Shown here: positions 33,951 to 42,807 of the stretch, piece after piece
Layout of the letters: each line of letters starts with the position of its first letter
Numbering within the stretch: the first letter of the stretch is position 1
NCBI GenBank assembly: GCA_039969355.1
Contig: JBDVOA010000006.1
Location: 62,001-126,000, forward strand
Direction of reading: 5' to 3'
DNA from: JL08 sp039969355
GTDB lineage: Bacteria > Pseudomonadota > Alphaproteobacteria > Rhodobacterales > Rhodobacteraceae
Length of the DNA: 64,000 nucleotides
The notes under the pieces: model-generated
Database searches by the model: none
Told to the model about the DNA's origin: nothing
Seen by the model: the letters and a program-made list of their open reading frames with translations, nothing else
Translations under genes and position numbers: made by a program

Positions 33951-34218
33951 GTGCACAGTCTTGGACAGCGATGGCGGGATGGCAAGTGGGAAGGGCGGGC
34001 GAAACGGTTATCTGCACATTAGACACTTTGTGCAGCTTTTCCCCGGTTCCGAAACAAGAGGTACCTCTGAAATGCGGGGACGGGTGTTGACGATTGTTCG
34101 CGATGCCTATGAAAAAAGCAAACTGTACAGAGCACTTAAGTTGTGTAGAGTAAGAATTTCGAAGCTCAGGGTTGCAGCTGACCCTGAGCCAGATAGTGAC
34201 AAGCTAGGAGTCCAGATT

Positions 34219-36144
34219 ATGGTCAGGAAGTTCGCTGCCGCATCCGCTGCCGTTTTGATTGCATTGCCCGCTATGGCAACTTCCGATGGCGTTCCAAGCA
34301 AGGAATCTGCCGAAGGAACATTTGCTGCAAAACCGTATTCACCCTATGCCAACCGGTCTTTTCCTGAAAGACCGCTTTGGGGCGAGTCTCATTTGCACAC
34401 TGGTCTGTCGCTTGATGCAGGGGCGTTCGGTAATATACTTGGCCCCGATGACGCCTGGCGTTTTGCCAAGGGAGAGCAGGTTACGTCCTCTACAGGACAG
34501 CCTGTCAGGCTTAGCCGCCCCCTTGATTGGATGGTTCTGACGGATCATACTGATCTTATGGGTTTCGCGCCGGACCTTCAGGCAGGTAAACCCGAAATTC
34601 TTGCCGATCCAAAAGGCTTGGAATGGTACGAAGGCTATATTCAGGGGGGTGAAGCTGCCGGAAAATCGGCATTTGATCTGATCACGAATTTTTCACAAGG
34701 TACGCTTCCTGAGGCAATCGTAAATGCCTACAGTCCCGGCGCCGATGCCTTTGCGTTTACCTGGGAAAAGATTGTCAACGCCGCCGAGCAGCACAACGAT
34801 CCCGGCAGATTCACCGCCTTTATCGGCTTTGAATGGACGTCGGTTCCCAAGGGTTTCAACCTGCATAGAAACGTGATGCTGCGAGACGGTGCGGTACGTG
34901 CCTTGCAAATGGTGCCTCCGGTGACACAAAAACCGATGGGAAGTACGAATCCGCAGGACCTTTATACATGGCTCGAGACCTATCAGGATAAAACCGGAGG
35001 GCGTGCTGTAGCCTTTTCACACAACGGCAACTTGTCCAACGGCTGGATGTTTCCGACCGAAGGAACATATCACGGCGGCACCGTCGATCAGGACTATGTA
35101 GAGCGGCGCGCCAGATGGGAACCACATTATGAGATCACCCAGATCAAAGGTGACGGTGAGGCACACCCCAAACTTAGTCCTGATGACGAGTTCTCGGATT
35201 ATGAAAACTGGGACGTGGGAAATCTCGATCTGACGGAACTCAAAACTGACGAAATGTTGAAAGGAGAATATGCTAGGGAGGCACTCAAACAGGGCCTCGC
35301 GCTTGAAGAGAAGTTTGGCACAAATCCCTACAAGTTTGGCTTGGGTGGTGCCACGGACAGCCATACCTCACTAGCTACCGCGGAGGAGGAAAACTTCTTT
35401 AGCAAATCGGTTAGCGTTGAGCCTTCAGCAACCCGTATTGAGCATCCGTTCATCAAAAGTGAACTGGGTCAGATAGATGGCCACAAGCTGGTTGCGTCGG
35501 GATACACAGCGGTCTGGGCGGAAGAAAACACCCGTTCGGCAATCTTCGATGCATTCAAACGTCGCGAAACTTACGGAACAACGGGCCCTCGCATTGGCCT
35601 GCGATTCTTTGGTGGTTGGGAATTCACCGAAGAAGATACGCTGACAAGGTCTCCGGCAGCAGCGGGTTACACAAAAGGCGTGCCCATGGGCAGTGATCTG
35701 CGCCCGCGCGAAGGCGAAAGCGCGCCGAGCTTCCTTATCGCTGCATTGCGTGATCCAATTGGTGCAAATCTAGATCGGGTTCAGGTCATCAAGGGGTGGA
35801 TGGATGCGGACGGTGAATTGCATGAAAAAGTCCATGATGTCGTTTGGTCAGGCGATCGAACGCCCGATGCAGACGGTAATCTGCCTGAGGTGGGCAACAC
35901 CGTTGATCTTGAAACGGCAAGCTGGAGCAATGCCATTGGCGCATCTGAGTTGTTAACCGTTTGGGTCGACCCGGAATTTGATCCTGCTGAGCGCGCATTT
36001 TACTATGTTCGCGTATTGGAAATTCCAACGCCCCGGTGGGTTGTTTACGACAAGGTCAGGTACGGGATCGAACTTCCGCCAGAGGCGCAGCTTATTCATC
36101 AGGAACGCGCCTATTCATCCCCGATCTGGTATACGCCGGAATAA
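34219..36144 (+). CDS. Exported DUF3604-family protein
   Basis: A 641-residue protein with a signal peptide (MVRKFAAASAAVLIALPAMA). Motifs suggest a PHP-like metal hydrolase core: GESHLHTGLSLDAGAFG, MVLTDHTDLMGFAP, FIGFEWTSV, FSHNGNLSNGWMF and GATDSHTSLATAEE, which supply His/Asp/Glu ligands in order. The function of DUF3604 is not established. I start at ATG 34219, preceded by AGGAG at a good distance; the frame is open to 33859 but that part overlaps the M20 promoter and looks non-coding. Monocistronic, convergent with the ALDH gene. Confidence 0.83.
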   Translation: MVRKFAAASAAVLIALPAMATSDGVPSKESAEGTFAAKPYSPYANRSFPERPLWGESHLHTGLSLDAGAFGNILGPDDAWRFAKGEQVTSSTGQPVRLSRPLDWMVLTDHTDLMGFAPDLQAGKPEILADPKGLEWYEGYIQGGEAAGKSAFDLITNFSQGTLPEAIVNAYSPGADAFAFTWEKIVNAAEQHNDPGRFTAFIGFEWTSVPKGFNLHRNVMLRDGAVRALQMVPPVTQKPMGSTNPQDLYTWLETYQDKTGGRAVAFSHNGNLSNGWMFPTEGTYHGGTVDQDYVERRARWEPHYEITQIKGDGEAHPKLSPDDEFSDYENWDVGNLDLTELKTDEMLKGEYAREALKQGLALEEKFGTNPYKFGLGGATDSHTSLATAEEENFFSKSVSVEPSATRIEHPFIKSELGQIDGHKLVASGYTAVWAEENTRSAIFDAFKRRETYGTTGPRIGLRFFGGWEFTEEDTLTRSPAAAGYTKGVPMGSDLRPREGESAPSFLIAALRDPIGANLDRVQVIKGWMDADGELHEKVHDVVWSGDRTPDADGNLPEVGNTVDLETASWSNAIGASELLTVWVDPEFDPAERAFYYVRVLEIPTPRWVVYDKVRYGIELPPEAQLIHQERAYSSPIWYTPE

Positions 36145-36173
36145 CAAAGCAACCAAGCCAGATTGCTTACGTC

Positions 36174-36196
36174 CGGCGCGGGGAAGAGCCGCGCCG
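36174..36196. terminator. Strong hairpin between convergent genes
   Basis: CGGCGCGG (36174-36181) pairs perfectly with CCGCGCCG (36189-36196), an eight-base stem with a seven-base loop. It sits between the convergent DUF3604 and ALDH genes and can serve both strands. No U-tract is present. Confidence 0.5.
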
Positions 36197-36201
36197 CGCG
36201 G

Positions 36202-38547
36202 CTACTCGCCGTAGGGAACCCAGATATTCTTGACTTCGGTTGATGCCTCCAAAAATGCACGTCCATGCCCGCTTGGGCCAAACCAATCACGGTCACGGCC
36301 ATGATTCACCCAGGTGCGTTTGACGTTTCCGGCGGATTCTCTTTCAATGGCGGTTGATAGGTCAGACGACGAGAAGCTCCAAACAGCGTCAACGTTCATG
36401 TGACCGGCTAAATGAGGTGCAAGTTCGGCGTGCGATCCAGTCAGAATGTTTACCACCCCCGCCGGAACATCTGAAGTTTCAAGGATTTGCACGAAATCAG
36501 TGGCGGCCAGTGGAAATGGATCAGAGGCAGCCAGCACCGCCCGGTTTCCCATCGCGATGGCCGGGGCCATCGTCGATACCAATCCGAGAAGCGGTGCATC
36601 ATCCGGGCAGAATATCCCGATGGTACCAACCGGCTCCTTCATTGCCAGGGCCACGCCCCGTATGGGGACGCCGTGCACCTGACCGTCGTACTTGTCGGCC
36701 CAAGCCGCGTAGGTGAACAGGCGCTGGATCGATGTTTCGACTTCTTTGTTGCCGCTGCGTCCGCCGGTCAGGCTATTGATACGCGTTGCAAATTCGGCAG
36801 CACGCGCCGACAGGTTTTCAGCAATGTAGTAAAGAATTTGTGCCCGCAGGTGCCCTGTGGTTTTGGACCAGCCATTCGCCGATTGCGCCGCTTCGACAGC
36901 ATTGCGAACGTCCTTGCGATTGGCCAAAGAGGCGTGGCCCAGTAAGGTGCCCGACTTGCCATAGACCGGTCGGGAATACCCTCCATCTGGCCGGGACTGT
37001 TTGCCACCGATGTAAAGTTTGGCAGTTCGGTCAATTGGATCGTGAGGTGGTTTGTCTCCAGAGAAAGCCTCGATCAGTTTCAACGGTTTTGCAGGCCCCT
37101 TCGGCTTAGTATAGGCGCTCAAACCCTCCCAACCACCTTCGCGGCCAAACCCGCTTTCGCGCACGCCGCCAAATCCGGCCGCTGCATCAAACAGGTTGGT
37201 GCCGTTGATCCAGACGATACCGGCGACAAGCTTAGGCGCTAGGTCCAGCGCCAGGTTCACGTTTTCGGTCCAGACCGTCGCCGCCAGCCCGTAATGTGTG
37301 TTGTTAGCCAGTTCGACAGCCTCAGAAGGAGTGCGGAAGGTCGTGGCAACAAGCACCGGGCCAAAAATTTCTTCCTGCATCAACTTATCAGAAACAGTCA
37401 GGTCGGTGATCAGTGTTGGCGGATAGTAACACCCTGTCGCGGGCATTTCAGTGGCAGCCTGATACATGTTGCCGGAGTCGTTTTCGCTAACCAAGCGTTT
37501 GATTTCTGACAGTTGCACCGGATCCACGATGGACCCGACATCAATGCACTTGTCCAGCGGATCGCCAATGCGCAGCCCATCCATTCGCGCGCGCAATTTG
37601 GCATAGAACGATTCGGCAATGTTTTCCTGCACCAGCAATCGGGAGCCGGCGCAGCAGACCTGCCCCTGATTGAACCAGATCGCGTCGACCAGCCCTTCGA
37701 CCGCGGAATCCAGATCGGCGTCATCAAAGACTATGTAAGGGGATTTGCCGCCCAATTCCAGCGTGAGCGCCTTGCCGGACCCCGCCGTCGCCTCGCGAAT
37801 CTTGCGCCCGACTGACGTTGACCCAGTGAAGGCAATCTTGTCGATGTTCTTGTGCGCCACAATCAATTCACCCACAGCTCCGTCGCCGGTCACGATGTTG
37901 ACAACACCTTTGGGCAACCCTGCCTGTTGGCAGATATCCGCAAACAACAGCGCTGTGAGCGAAGTGTATTCAGCCGGTTTCAGGACGACGGTATTGCCCA
38001 TGGCCAGAGCTGGCGCGATTTTCCATGCCAACATCAGCAGCGGGAAATTCCACGGGATGATCTGCCCACAGACGCCAAGTGCAACCCTGTCTGGCAGTTC
38101 GTCGGGCATCAGCTGGGCCATTCCGGCGTGGTAGTAAAAATGTCGCTGCGCAAGCGGGATATCAATGTCGCGGCTTTCACGGATGGGTTTGCCATTATCC
38201 AAGGTTTCAAGAACCGCGAACAGGCGGGCGTGCTTTTGCAGCAATCGGGCAATGGCATAAAGATACCGCGCCCGGCCGGGTCCGCCCAGCTTTTCCCACT
38301 TGCCTTGCGCGGCGCGGGCTGCAGAGACTGCGGCGTCGACCTCGTTGGCACCCGCCTGACTTATGTGGGCCAGAACCTCACCTGTTGCCGGGTTGCGGCT
38401 TTCGAATTTGTTCTGCGGATCGGAGAACGACCCATCAATGAAATGGCCGAAAGAATCGCCCTGATCGACCAGCCATGCGAGTGCTTCGGCAGCGCTTTCA
38501 GGGGCCGGGCCATAGTTCATTGTTTCGAATATTTCTTTTACGGTCAT
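36202..38547 (-). CDS. Two-domain aldehyde dehydrogenase, ALDH16-like
   Basis: A 781-residue protein: a full aldehyde dehydrogenase (about 1-490) followed by a second, shorter ALDH-like domain (about 505-781). The first has NAD-binding GSTSVG, general base Glu264 in LELGGKSP, and catalytic Cys298 in FNQGQVCCAG. The second keeps PVGTIGIFCPDD and MAPAIAMGNRAVLAASDP but has no catalytic Cys motif. This matches ALDH16, whose bacterial member from Loktanella has a known structure; the second domain serves in assembly. deoC ends four bases upstream, so acetaldehyde released from deoxyribose-5-phosphate is a reasonable substrate. Confidence 0.9.
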   Translation of the reverse strand: MTVKEIFETMNYGPAPESAAEALAWLVDQGDSFGHFIDGSFSDPQNKFESRNPATGEVLAHISQAGANEVDAAVSAARAAQGKWEKLGGPGRARYLYAIARLLQKHARLFAVLETLDNGKPIRESRDIDIPLAQRHFYYHAGMAQLMPDELPDRVALGVCGQIIPWNFPLLMLAWKIAPALAMGNTVVLKPAEYTSLTALLFADICQQAGLPKGVVNIVTGDGAVGELIVAHKNIDKIAFTGSTSVGRKIREATAGSGKALTLELGGKSPYIVFDDADLDSAVEGLVDAIWFNQGQVCCAGSRLLVQENIAESFYAKLRARMDGLRIGDPLDKCIDVGSIVDPVQLSEIKRLVSENDSGNMYQAATEMPATGCYYPPTLITDLTVSDKLMQEEIFGPVLVATTFRTPSEAVELANNTHYGLAATVWTENVNLALDLAPKLVAGIVWINGTNLFDAAAGFGGVRESGFGREGGWEGLSAYTKPKGPAKPLKLIEAFSGDKPPHDPIDRTAKLYIGGKQSRPDGGYSRPVYGKSGTLLGHASLANRKDVRNAVEAAQSANGWSKTTGHLRAQILYYIAENLSARAAEFATRINSLTGGRSGNKEVETSIQRLFTYAAWADKYDGQVHGVPIRGVALAMKEPVGTIGIFCPDDAPLLGLVSTMAPAIAMGNRAVLAASDPFPLAATDFVQILETSDVPAGVVNILTGSHAELAPHLAGHMNVDAVWSFSSSDLSTAIERESAGNVKRTWVNHGRDRDWFGPSGHGRAFLEASTEVKNIWVPYGE

Positions 38548-38551
38548 GGTC

Positions 38552-39541
38552 TTACCCTATCGGATGGCGGTAGCCCGCCGAATAACGTCCAGAGAGATGA
38601 TGTTCGAGTTGCCGTTCAATATCGCCCAACAGGGATGACGCGCCGAAACGGAACAGATCCGGCTCCAACCAGCGATTGCCCAGTTCGTCCTTGATCAGAG
38701 ACAGATACACCAGCGCGTCCTTGGCCTTCGAAATACCCCCAGCGGGCTTGTAGCCGACGCGGTAGCCTGTGCGTTCATAATATTCCCGAATAGCGCGCAC
38801 CATCACCAGCGTCACCGGCAACGTCGCATTCACTGGCTCCTTACCGGTCGAGGTTTTGATGAAATCGGCACCGGCCATCATGCAGATCAACGAGGCACGG
38901 GCAACATTGCGCAGTGTACCGAGTTCGCCCGTAGCTAAAATGGCTTTGACGTGGGCCTCTCCGCATGCGGTGCGAAATGCCGCCATTTCGTCATACAGCG
39001 CTTGCCAGTTGCCCCCCAGAACATGTCGACGCGAAATGACGATATCGATCTCTTGCGCCCCCGCCTTTACGCTTTCTTCAATCTCCTGAATGCGCAGATG
39101 GAATGGGGATAACCCCGCAGGAAAACCGGTGGATACTGCAGCGACCGGGATGCCGCTGCCCTGCAGTACCGCCACCGCCGTTGCGATCATGTCATGATAA
39201 ACGCATACGGCGCCAGTCGTGATCGTATCCATGCCCAGATTTGCCAGCAGATCGGCCCGCACAGGCTGACGCGCCTTGGCGCAGAGCCGCCGAACACGTT
39301 CAGCGGTGTCGTCGCCAGCTAATGTCGTCAGATCAATGCAGGTGATTGCGCGCAGCAACCAAGCGGCCTGATGGTCTTTTTTCACTGACCGTCGGCCCGG
39401 CAAAGTGGCGGCGCGTCTTTCAATTGCCGACGTATTTGCCTGCACAGTGCGCACCCACTGCATATCGAGCGGCATGCCCGGATTCCGAGGTTCGGTAACT
39501 TGCGGCAGTTGGGCGTCGCACGTTTCGGTCTGGCTCAGCAT
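38552..39541 (-). CDS. deoC: Deoxyribose-phosphate aldolase
   Basis: A 329-residue class I aldolase splitting 2-deoxyribose-5-phosphate into glyceraldehyde-3-phosphate and acetaldehyde. The core contains IDLTTLAGDDT, EIDIVISRRHVLGG, VKAILATGEL, the Schiff-base Lys in DFIKTSTGKEPVNAT, and VGYKPAGGISKAKDAL. It is about 70 residues longer than E. coli DeoC because of an N-terminal extension seen in eukaryote-like DeoC proteins. It is cotranscribed with the ALDH16-like gene, giving a short deoxynucleoside-salvage unit. Divergent from the metal transporter. Confidence 0.92.
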   Translation of the reverse strand: MLSQTETCDAQLPQVTEPRNPGMPLDMQWVRTVQANTSAIERRAATLPGRRSVKKDHQAAWLLRAITCIDLTTLAGDDTAERVRRLCAKARQPVRADLLANLGMDTITTGAVCVYHDMIATAVAVLQGSGIPVAAVSTGFPAGLSPFHLRIQEIEESVKAGAQEIDIVISRRHVLGGNWQALYDEMAAFRTACGEAHVKAILATGELGTLRNVARASLICMMAGADFIKTSTGKEPVNATLPVTLVMVRAIREYYERTGYRVGYKPAGGISKAKDALVYLSLIKDELGNRWLEPDLFRFGASSLLGDIERQLEHHLSGRYSAGYRHPIG

Positions 39542-39725
39542 CTTCTATCCCTGACAATAGAGTCGCAAGTAGCGTGTCATGCCAATCAACCCAAGGCAAG
39601 ATGGGCGACATGCATCAAACTGGGCAATACCGCTTCATTCCGGATCTTGTACCCACGTCACGATCGAAGAATGGTCCACCACTCCAGCCATGTCATCTTT
39701 GGGGGTTAGCTGTAGGCGTCTCTTT

Positions 39726-39744
39726 ATTGCGAATAATTCGCAAT
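39726..39744. promoter_or_regulatory. Fur-family-like operator upstream of the metal transporter
   Basis: ATTGCGAATAATTCGCAAT is a perfect 9-1-9 palindrome. A second half-site, TTGCGAATGA, follows at about 39758-39767. The sequence has the TGC...GCA ends and AT core expected for alphaproteobacterial Fur/Mur sites. It lies about 80 bases before the binding-protein start, so metal-responsive repression is likely. Confidence 0.6.
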
Positions 39745-39821
39745 AGCATTGACTTTCTTGCGAATGACTCTCATATACAATCACAAAGAACTGAAACACA
39801 GGCGAGAGAGGCCTTTTTTTG

Positions 39822-40787
39822 ATGTTTGTCAGACGTTTTGTGATCATGGCTCTGGTTTCGGCCGCTGCTACGCTGGGGGGCGGTCAGGCAGCGTTTGCGC
39901 AATCAAAGATCAAAGTTGTCGCGACAACAGGTATGATCGCTGATGCGGCGCGCGTTTTGGGGGCTGACTTAGTCGAAGTGCGGGCCTTGATGGGACCGGG
40001 CGTTGATCCTCATGCCTACCGGCAAACCCGGTCGGACATTGTCGCGATGACCCGCGCCGATCTGGTTCTGTGGCACGGGCTGTATCTTGAGGCTCAAATG
40101 GAGGACTTTTTCCTTGATCTGGGCCGCAATCGTACAGTGATCGCTGTAGCGGAAGGACTATCCAAAGACCAATTGCACGCGCATGATACATATGCAGATA
40201 AATTCGACCCTCACGTATGGATGGACCCGACGATCTGGGCTGATGTCGTGACGGAGGTGCAGAACGCATTGATCGAGGTGTATCCAGAGGGCGCTGATGT
40301 CTTTGCGGCGAATGCTGCAGAATACCGCACTGAGCTGTCGGACCTTGCCACCTATGCAACGGACACCTTAAATACAGTACCTGAGGACGCGCGCGTTCTT
40401 CTGACGGCCCATGATGCCTTTGGGTATTTTGGCGCGGCTTACGGATTTGAAGTATTGGGCATTCAGGGCATTTCAACCGAAAGCGAGGCGGGACTGAACC
40501 GTATTAGCGCTATGGTCGATCTGTTGGTCACGCGCAATATCGGCGCGGTGTTCGTAGAAAGCTCGGTCTCTGATCGCAACATGCGCGCGTTGGTAGAAGG
40601 GGCTGCCGCGCGGGGTCATGACGTCAAAATTGGTGGAGAACTTTATAGCGACGCGATGGGCCCGGAGGGCACATATGAAGGCACTTATCTTGGTATGGTC
40701 GACCACAACGTCACAATCATTGCGGAAGCGCTGGGTGCTTTGACCCCAGCGCGCGGCAGGATTGGGCAACTGACTGCGGGGTTCTGA
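39822..40787 (+). CDS. Metal ABC transporter substrate-binding protein (TroA/SitA type)
   Basis: A 321-residue periplasmic protein with a signal peptide ending near AAFAQS. Metal ligands by alignment to TroA are His64 (GVDPHAYR), His131 (FDPHVWMDP), His197 (LTAHDAFGYF) and Asp277 (LYSDAMG). The His-His-His-Asp set is that of TroA, which binds Zn and Mn, so manganese, zinc or iron cannot be decided from it. There is no His-rich loop of the ZnuA type. I start at ATG 39822 with GAGAGG upstream. First gene of a four-gene operon. Confidence 0.9.
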   Translation: MFVRRFVIMALVSAAATLGGGQAAFAQSKIKVVATTGMIADAARVLGADLVEVRALMGPGVDPHAYRQTRSDIVAMTRADLVLWHGLYLEAQMEDFFLDLGRNRTVIAVAEGLSKDQLHAHDTYADKFDPHVWMDPTIWADVVTEVQNALIEVYPEGADVFAANAAEYRTELSDLATYATDTLNTVPEDARVLLTAHDAFGYFGAAYGFEVLGIQGISTESEAGLNRISAMVDLLVTRNIGAVFVESSVSDRNMRALVEGAAARGHDVKIGGELYSDAMGPEGTYEGTYLGMVDHNVTIIAEALGALTPARGRIGQLTAGF

Positions 40788-40790
40788 TCG

Positions 40791-41597
40791 ATGCAATTGG
40801 AACTGGCAGCAACGGACGGACAGATCACCCCACATGCCGAGACTGGGGACAGCCCACTCGCGATTCGGGGTTTGACGGTATCATATGGTCAGAAACCCGC
40901 CGTATTTTCGGTGGATATGACTGTCTTCGCGGGCTCAATGACCGCAATTATCGGCCCCAATGGCGCAGGCAAATCCACGCTGCTCAAGGCGGCGCTGGGC
41001 ATCATCAAGCCGTTATCCGGTCGGGTCACAGTATTCGGCCAACCCGTTGAGGACCAGCGGCATCGAATTGCCTATGTCCCCCAGCGTGCCAGTGTCGACT
41101 GGGATTTTCCGACGCGTGTGCTTGATGTTGTTATGATGGGACTCTACCGCGAGCTTGGTTTACTGGGTCGGGTGCGTGCAAAACACCGGGCAGCGGCGCT
41201 GGAGTGTCTGGAACGCGTTGGCATGGTTGAGTTTGCCGAACGTCAGATCGGCCAACTTTCCGGCGGCCAGCAACAACGAGTATTTCTCGCGCGGGCCTTG
41301 GCCCAAGACGCGGATTTATACCTTTTGGATGAACCATTTGCCGGCGTGGACGCAGCTACCGAAAAAGCCATCATCTCGGTGCTGCATACATTGAAGTCAC
41401 AGGGCAAAACCGTCGTTGCTGTACATCACGACCTGTCGACGGTGCGGGATTATTTTGACAGGGTATTCCTGATCAACACCAATCGCGTGGCCGAAGGCAC
41501 GGTTGAAAGCACATTTATCACCGAGAATTTGCAATCAGCGTACGGCGGGCGCCTTGCCGTCGCGCAGATGGACAAGTTGTCCGGCATCACGGGCTAA
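40791..41597 (+). CDS. Metal ABC transporter ATP-binding protein
   Basis: A 268-residue ATPase. Walker A GPNGAGKST, Q-loop AYVPQRASVDWDFP (a segment typical of Mn/Zn/Fe chelate ATPases), signature LSGGQQQR, Walker B LYLLDEPFAGVDA and switch His VVAVHHDLS. It starts three bases after the binding-protein stop and is followed closely by two permease genes. Confidence 0.92.
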   Translation: MQLELAATDGQITPHAETGDSPLAIRGLTVSYGQKPAVFSVDMTVFAGSMTAIIGPNGAGKSTLLKAALGIIKPLSGRVTVFGQPVEDQRHRIAYVPQRASVDWDFPTRVLDVVMMGLYRELGLLGRVRAKHRAAALECLERVGMVEFAERQIGQLSGGQQQRVFLARALAQDADLYLLDEPFAGVDAATEKAIISVLHTLKSQGKTVVAVHHDLSTVRDYFDRVFLINTNRVAEGTVESTFITENLQSAYGGRLAVAQMDKLSGITG

Positions 41598-41601
41598 CAC
41601 G

Positions 41602-42807
41602 ATGTTGCGCGATGCGTTTTTGTTGGGGCTGGGCTACAACGCTGCTCTCGTCGCAATTGGCGCAGCGCTTCTTGGTATCGCTGCTGGCGTCACTGGCACT
41701 TTCCTGTTTCTGCGTAAACGAGCGTTGGTCAGCGACGCAATCAGCCATGCAACATTGCCGGGTGTCGGCCTTGCTTTTATCGCAATGGTAATGCTGGGCG
41801 GGGACGGGCGGAATCTTGTTGGTCTGATGGTAGGTTCTGCCCTTTCCGCATGGGTCGGGTTATTGTGCGTCAGTTGGTTAACTCAGAAAACACGGCTTGC
41901 AGAAGATGCCGCCATTGGAGCCGTTCTGTCTGTTTTCTTCGGATTTGGCATTGTTCTGTTGACGGCAATCCAAACTATGTCGAGCGGAAGGCAGGCTGGC
42001 CTTGAAGGGTTCTTGCTGGGGTCCACTGCAGGAATGCTTTGGGCTGATGCGCTGATCATAGCGATTGGTGGCGCCGCTGTCCTTGCTTTGGTTTTGCTGC
42101 TGAGACGCCCAATGTCGCTGGTCGCCTTTGATCCGGAATATGCGGCATCGACAGGTATGAACGTAAGCCGCATGGACCTTTCAATGATGGGCCTTGTGAT
42201 GGCGGTTACGGTTGTCGGGCTGAAAGTTGTCGGATTGATCCTGATCGTTGCGTTGCTGATTATCCCGCCGGTCACGGCCCGGTTCTGGAGCAACCGAACC
42301 GATCATGTCGTCCTGCTGGCTGGGGCGCTGGGTGGGTTTTCCGGCTATGCGGGCGCTGCGATTTCTGCGTCAGCCCCGGCTTTGCCAACCGGACCGATCA
42401 TTGTGCTCGTCAGTTTTTGCCTGTTCCTCGTATCGCTTTTTGTCGCGCCGAACCGTGGCGTATTGGCAGCGGTATTGCGGCATCTGAGGTTCCAGCGTGA
42501 GGTTCACCTGCGTCAAGGGCTTCTGGCGCTGGCACAGGGACAGCCCATCTACGAAAAGCTGACGATCCGGCTGTTGAAACGCGCTGGCCTTGCACGCGCC
42601 GACGGGGTTGCGACCGAAAATGGTCGCGCACGTGCGGCCAAAGCCCTGCTTGATGAAAAGCGTTGGGAAATCGTACGTTCCGATCCGCTGCAAGAAGCAG
42701 CCGCTGCGCAATACGACGGTCTGACCGACATCTCGTTGGTACTGACCCAGGATCAGATCAAAGATGTCGATGCGCGGCTCATCCAGCCCAGAATGGTGCC
42801 TTCATGA
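41602..42807 (+). CDS. Metal ABC transporter permease with fused DtxR/MntR-like C-terminal domain
   Basis: A 401-residue protein. Residues 1 to about 290 are an ABC-3 permease with about eight helices (FLRKRALVSDAISHATLPGVG is the conserved start). The last 110 residues are soluble and resemble the winged-helix and dimerisation part of DtxR/MntR regulators: IRLLKRAGLARADG, then TENGRARAAKALLDEKRWEI. Similar fusions occur in other metal permeases. The domain may gate transport or be vestigial. I start at ATG 41602, four bases after the ATPase stop. The next permease starts within its stop codon region. Confidence 0.87.
   Translation: MLRDAFLLGLGYNAALVAIGAALLGIAAGVTGTFLFLRKRALVSDAISHATLPGVGLAFIAMVMLGGDGRNLVGLMVGSALSAWVGLLCVSWLTQKTRLAEDAAIGAVLSVFFGFGIVLLTAIQTMSSGRQAGLEGFLLGSTAGMLWADALIIAIGGAAVLALVLLLRRPMSLVAFDPEYAASTGMNVSRMDLSMMGLVMAVTVVGLKVVGLILIVALLIIPPVTARFWSNRTDHVVLLAGALGGFSGYAGAAISASAPALPTGPIIVLVSFCLFLVSLFVAPNRGVLAAVLRHLRFQREVHLRQGLLALAQGQPIYEKLTIRLLKRAGLARADGVATENGRARAAKALLDEKRWEIVRSDPLQEAAAAQYDGLTDISLVLTQDQIKDVDARLIQPRMVPS

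Noticed and set aside
33859..34218. N-terminal extension of the DUF3604 frame by 120 residues
   Set aside because: A signal peptide and AGGAG site place the start at 34219; the extension overlaps the start of the M20 gene on the other strand.
37852..38694. 280-residue plus-strand open frame opposite the ALDH gene
   Set aside because: Shadow of the well-supported aldehyde dehydrogenase; composition and lack of motifs argue against coding.
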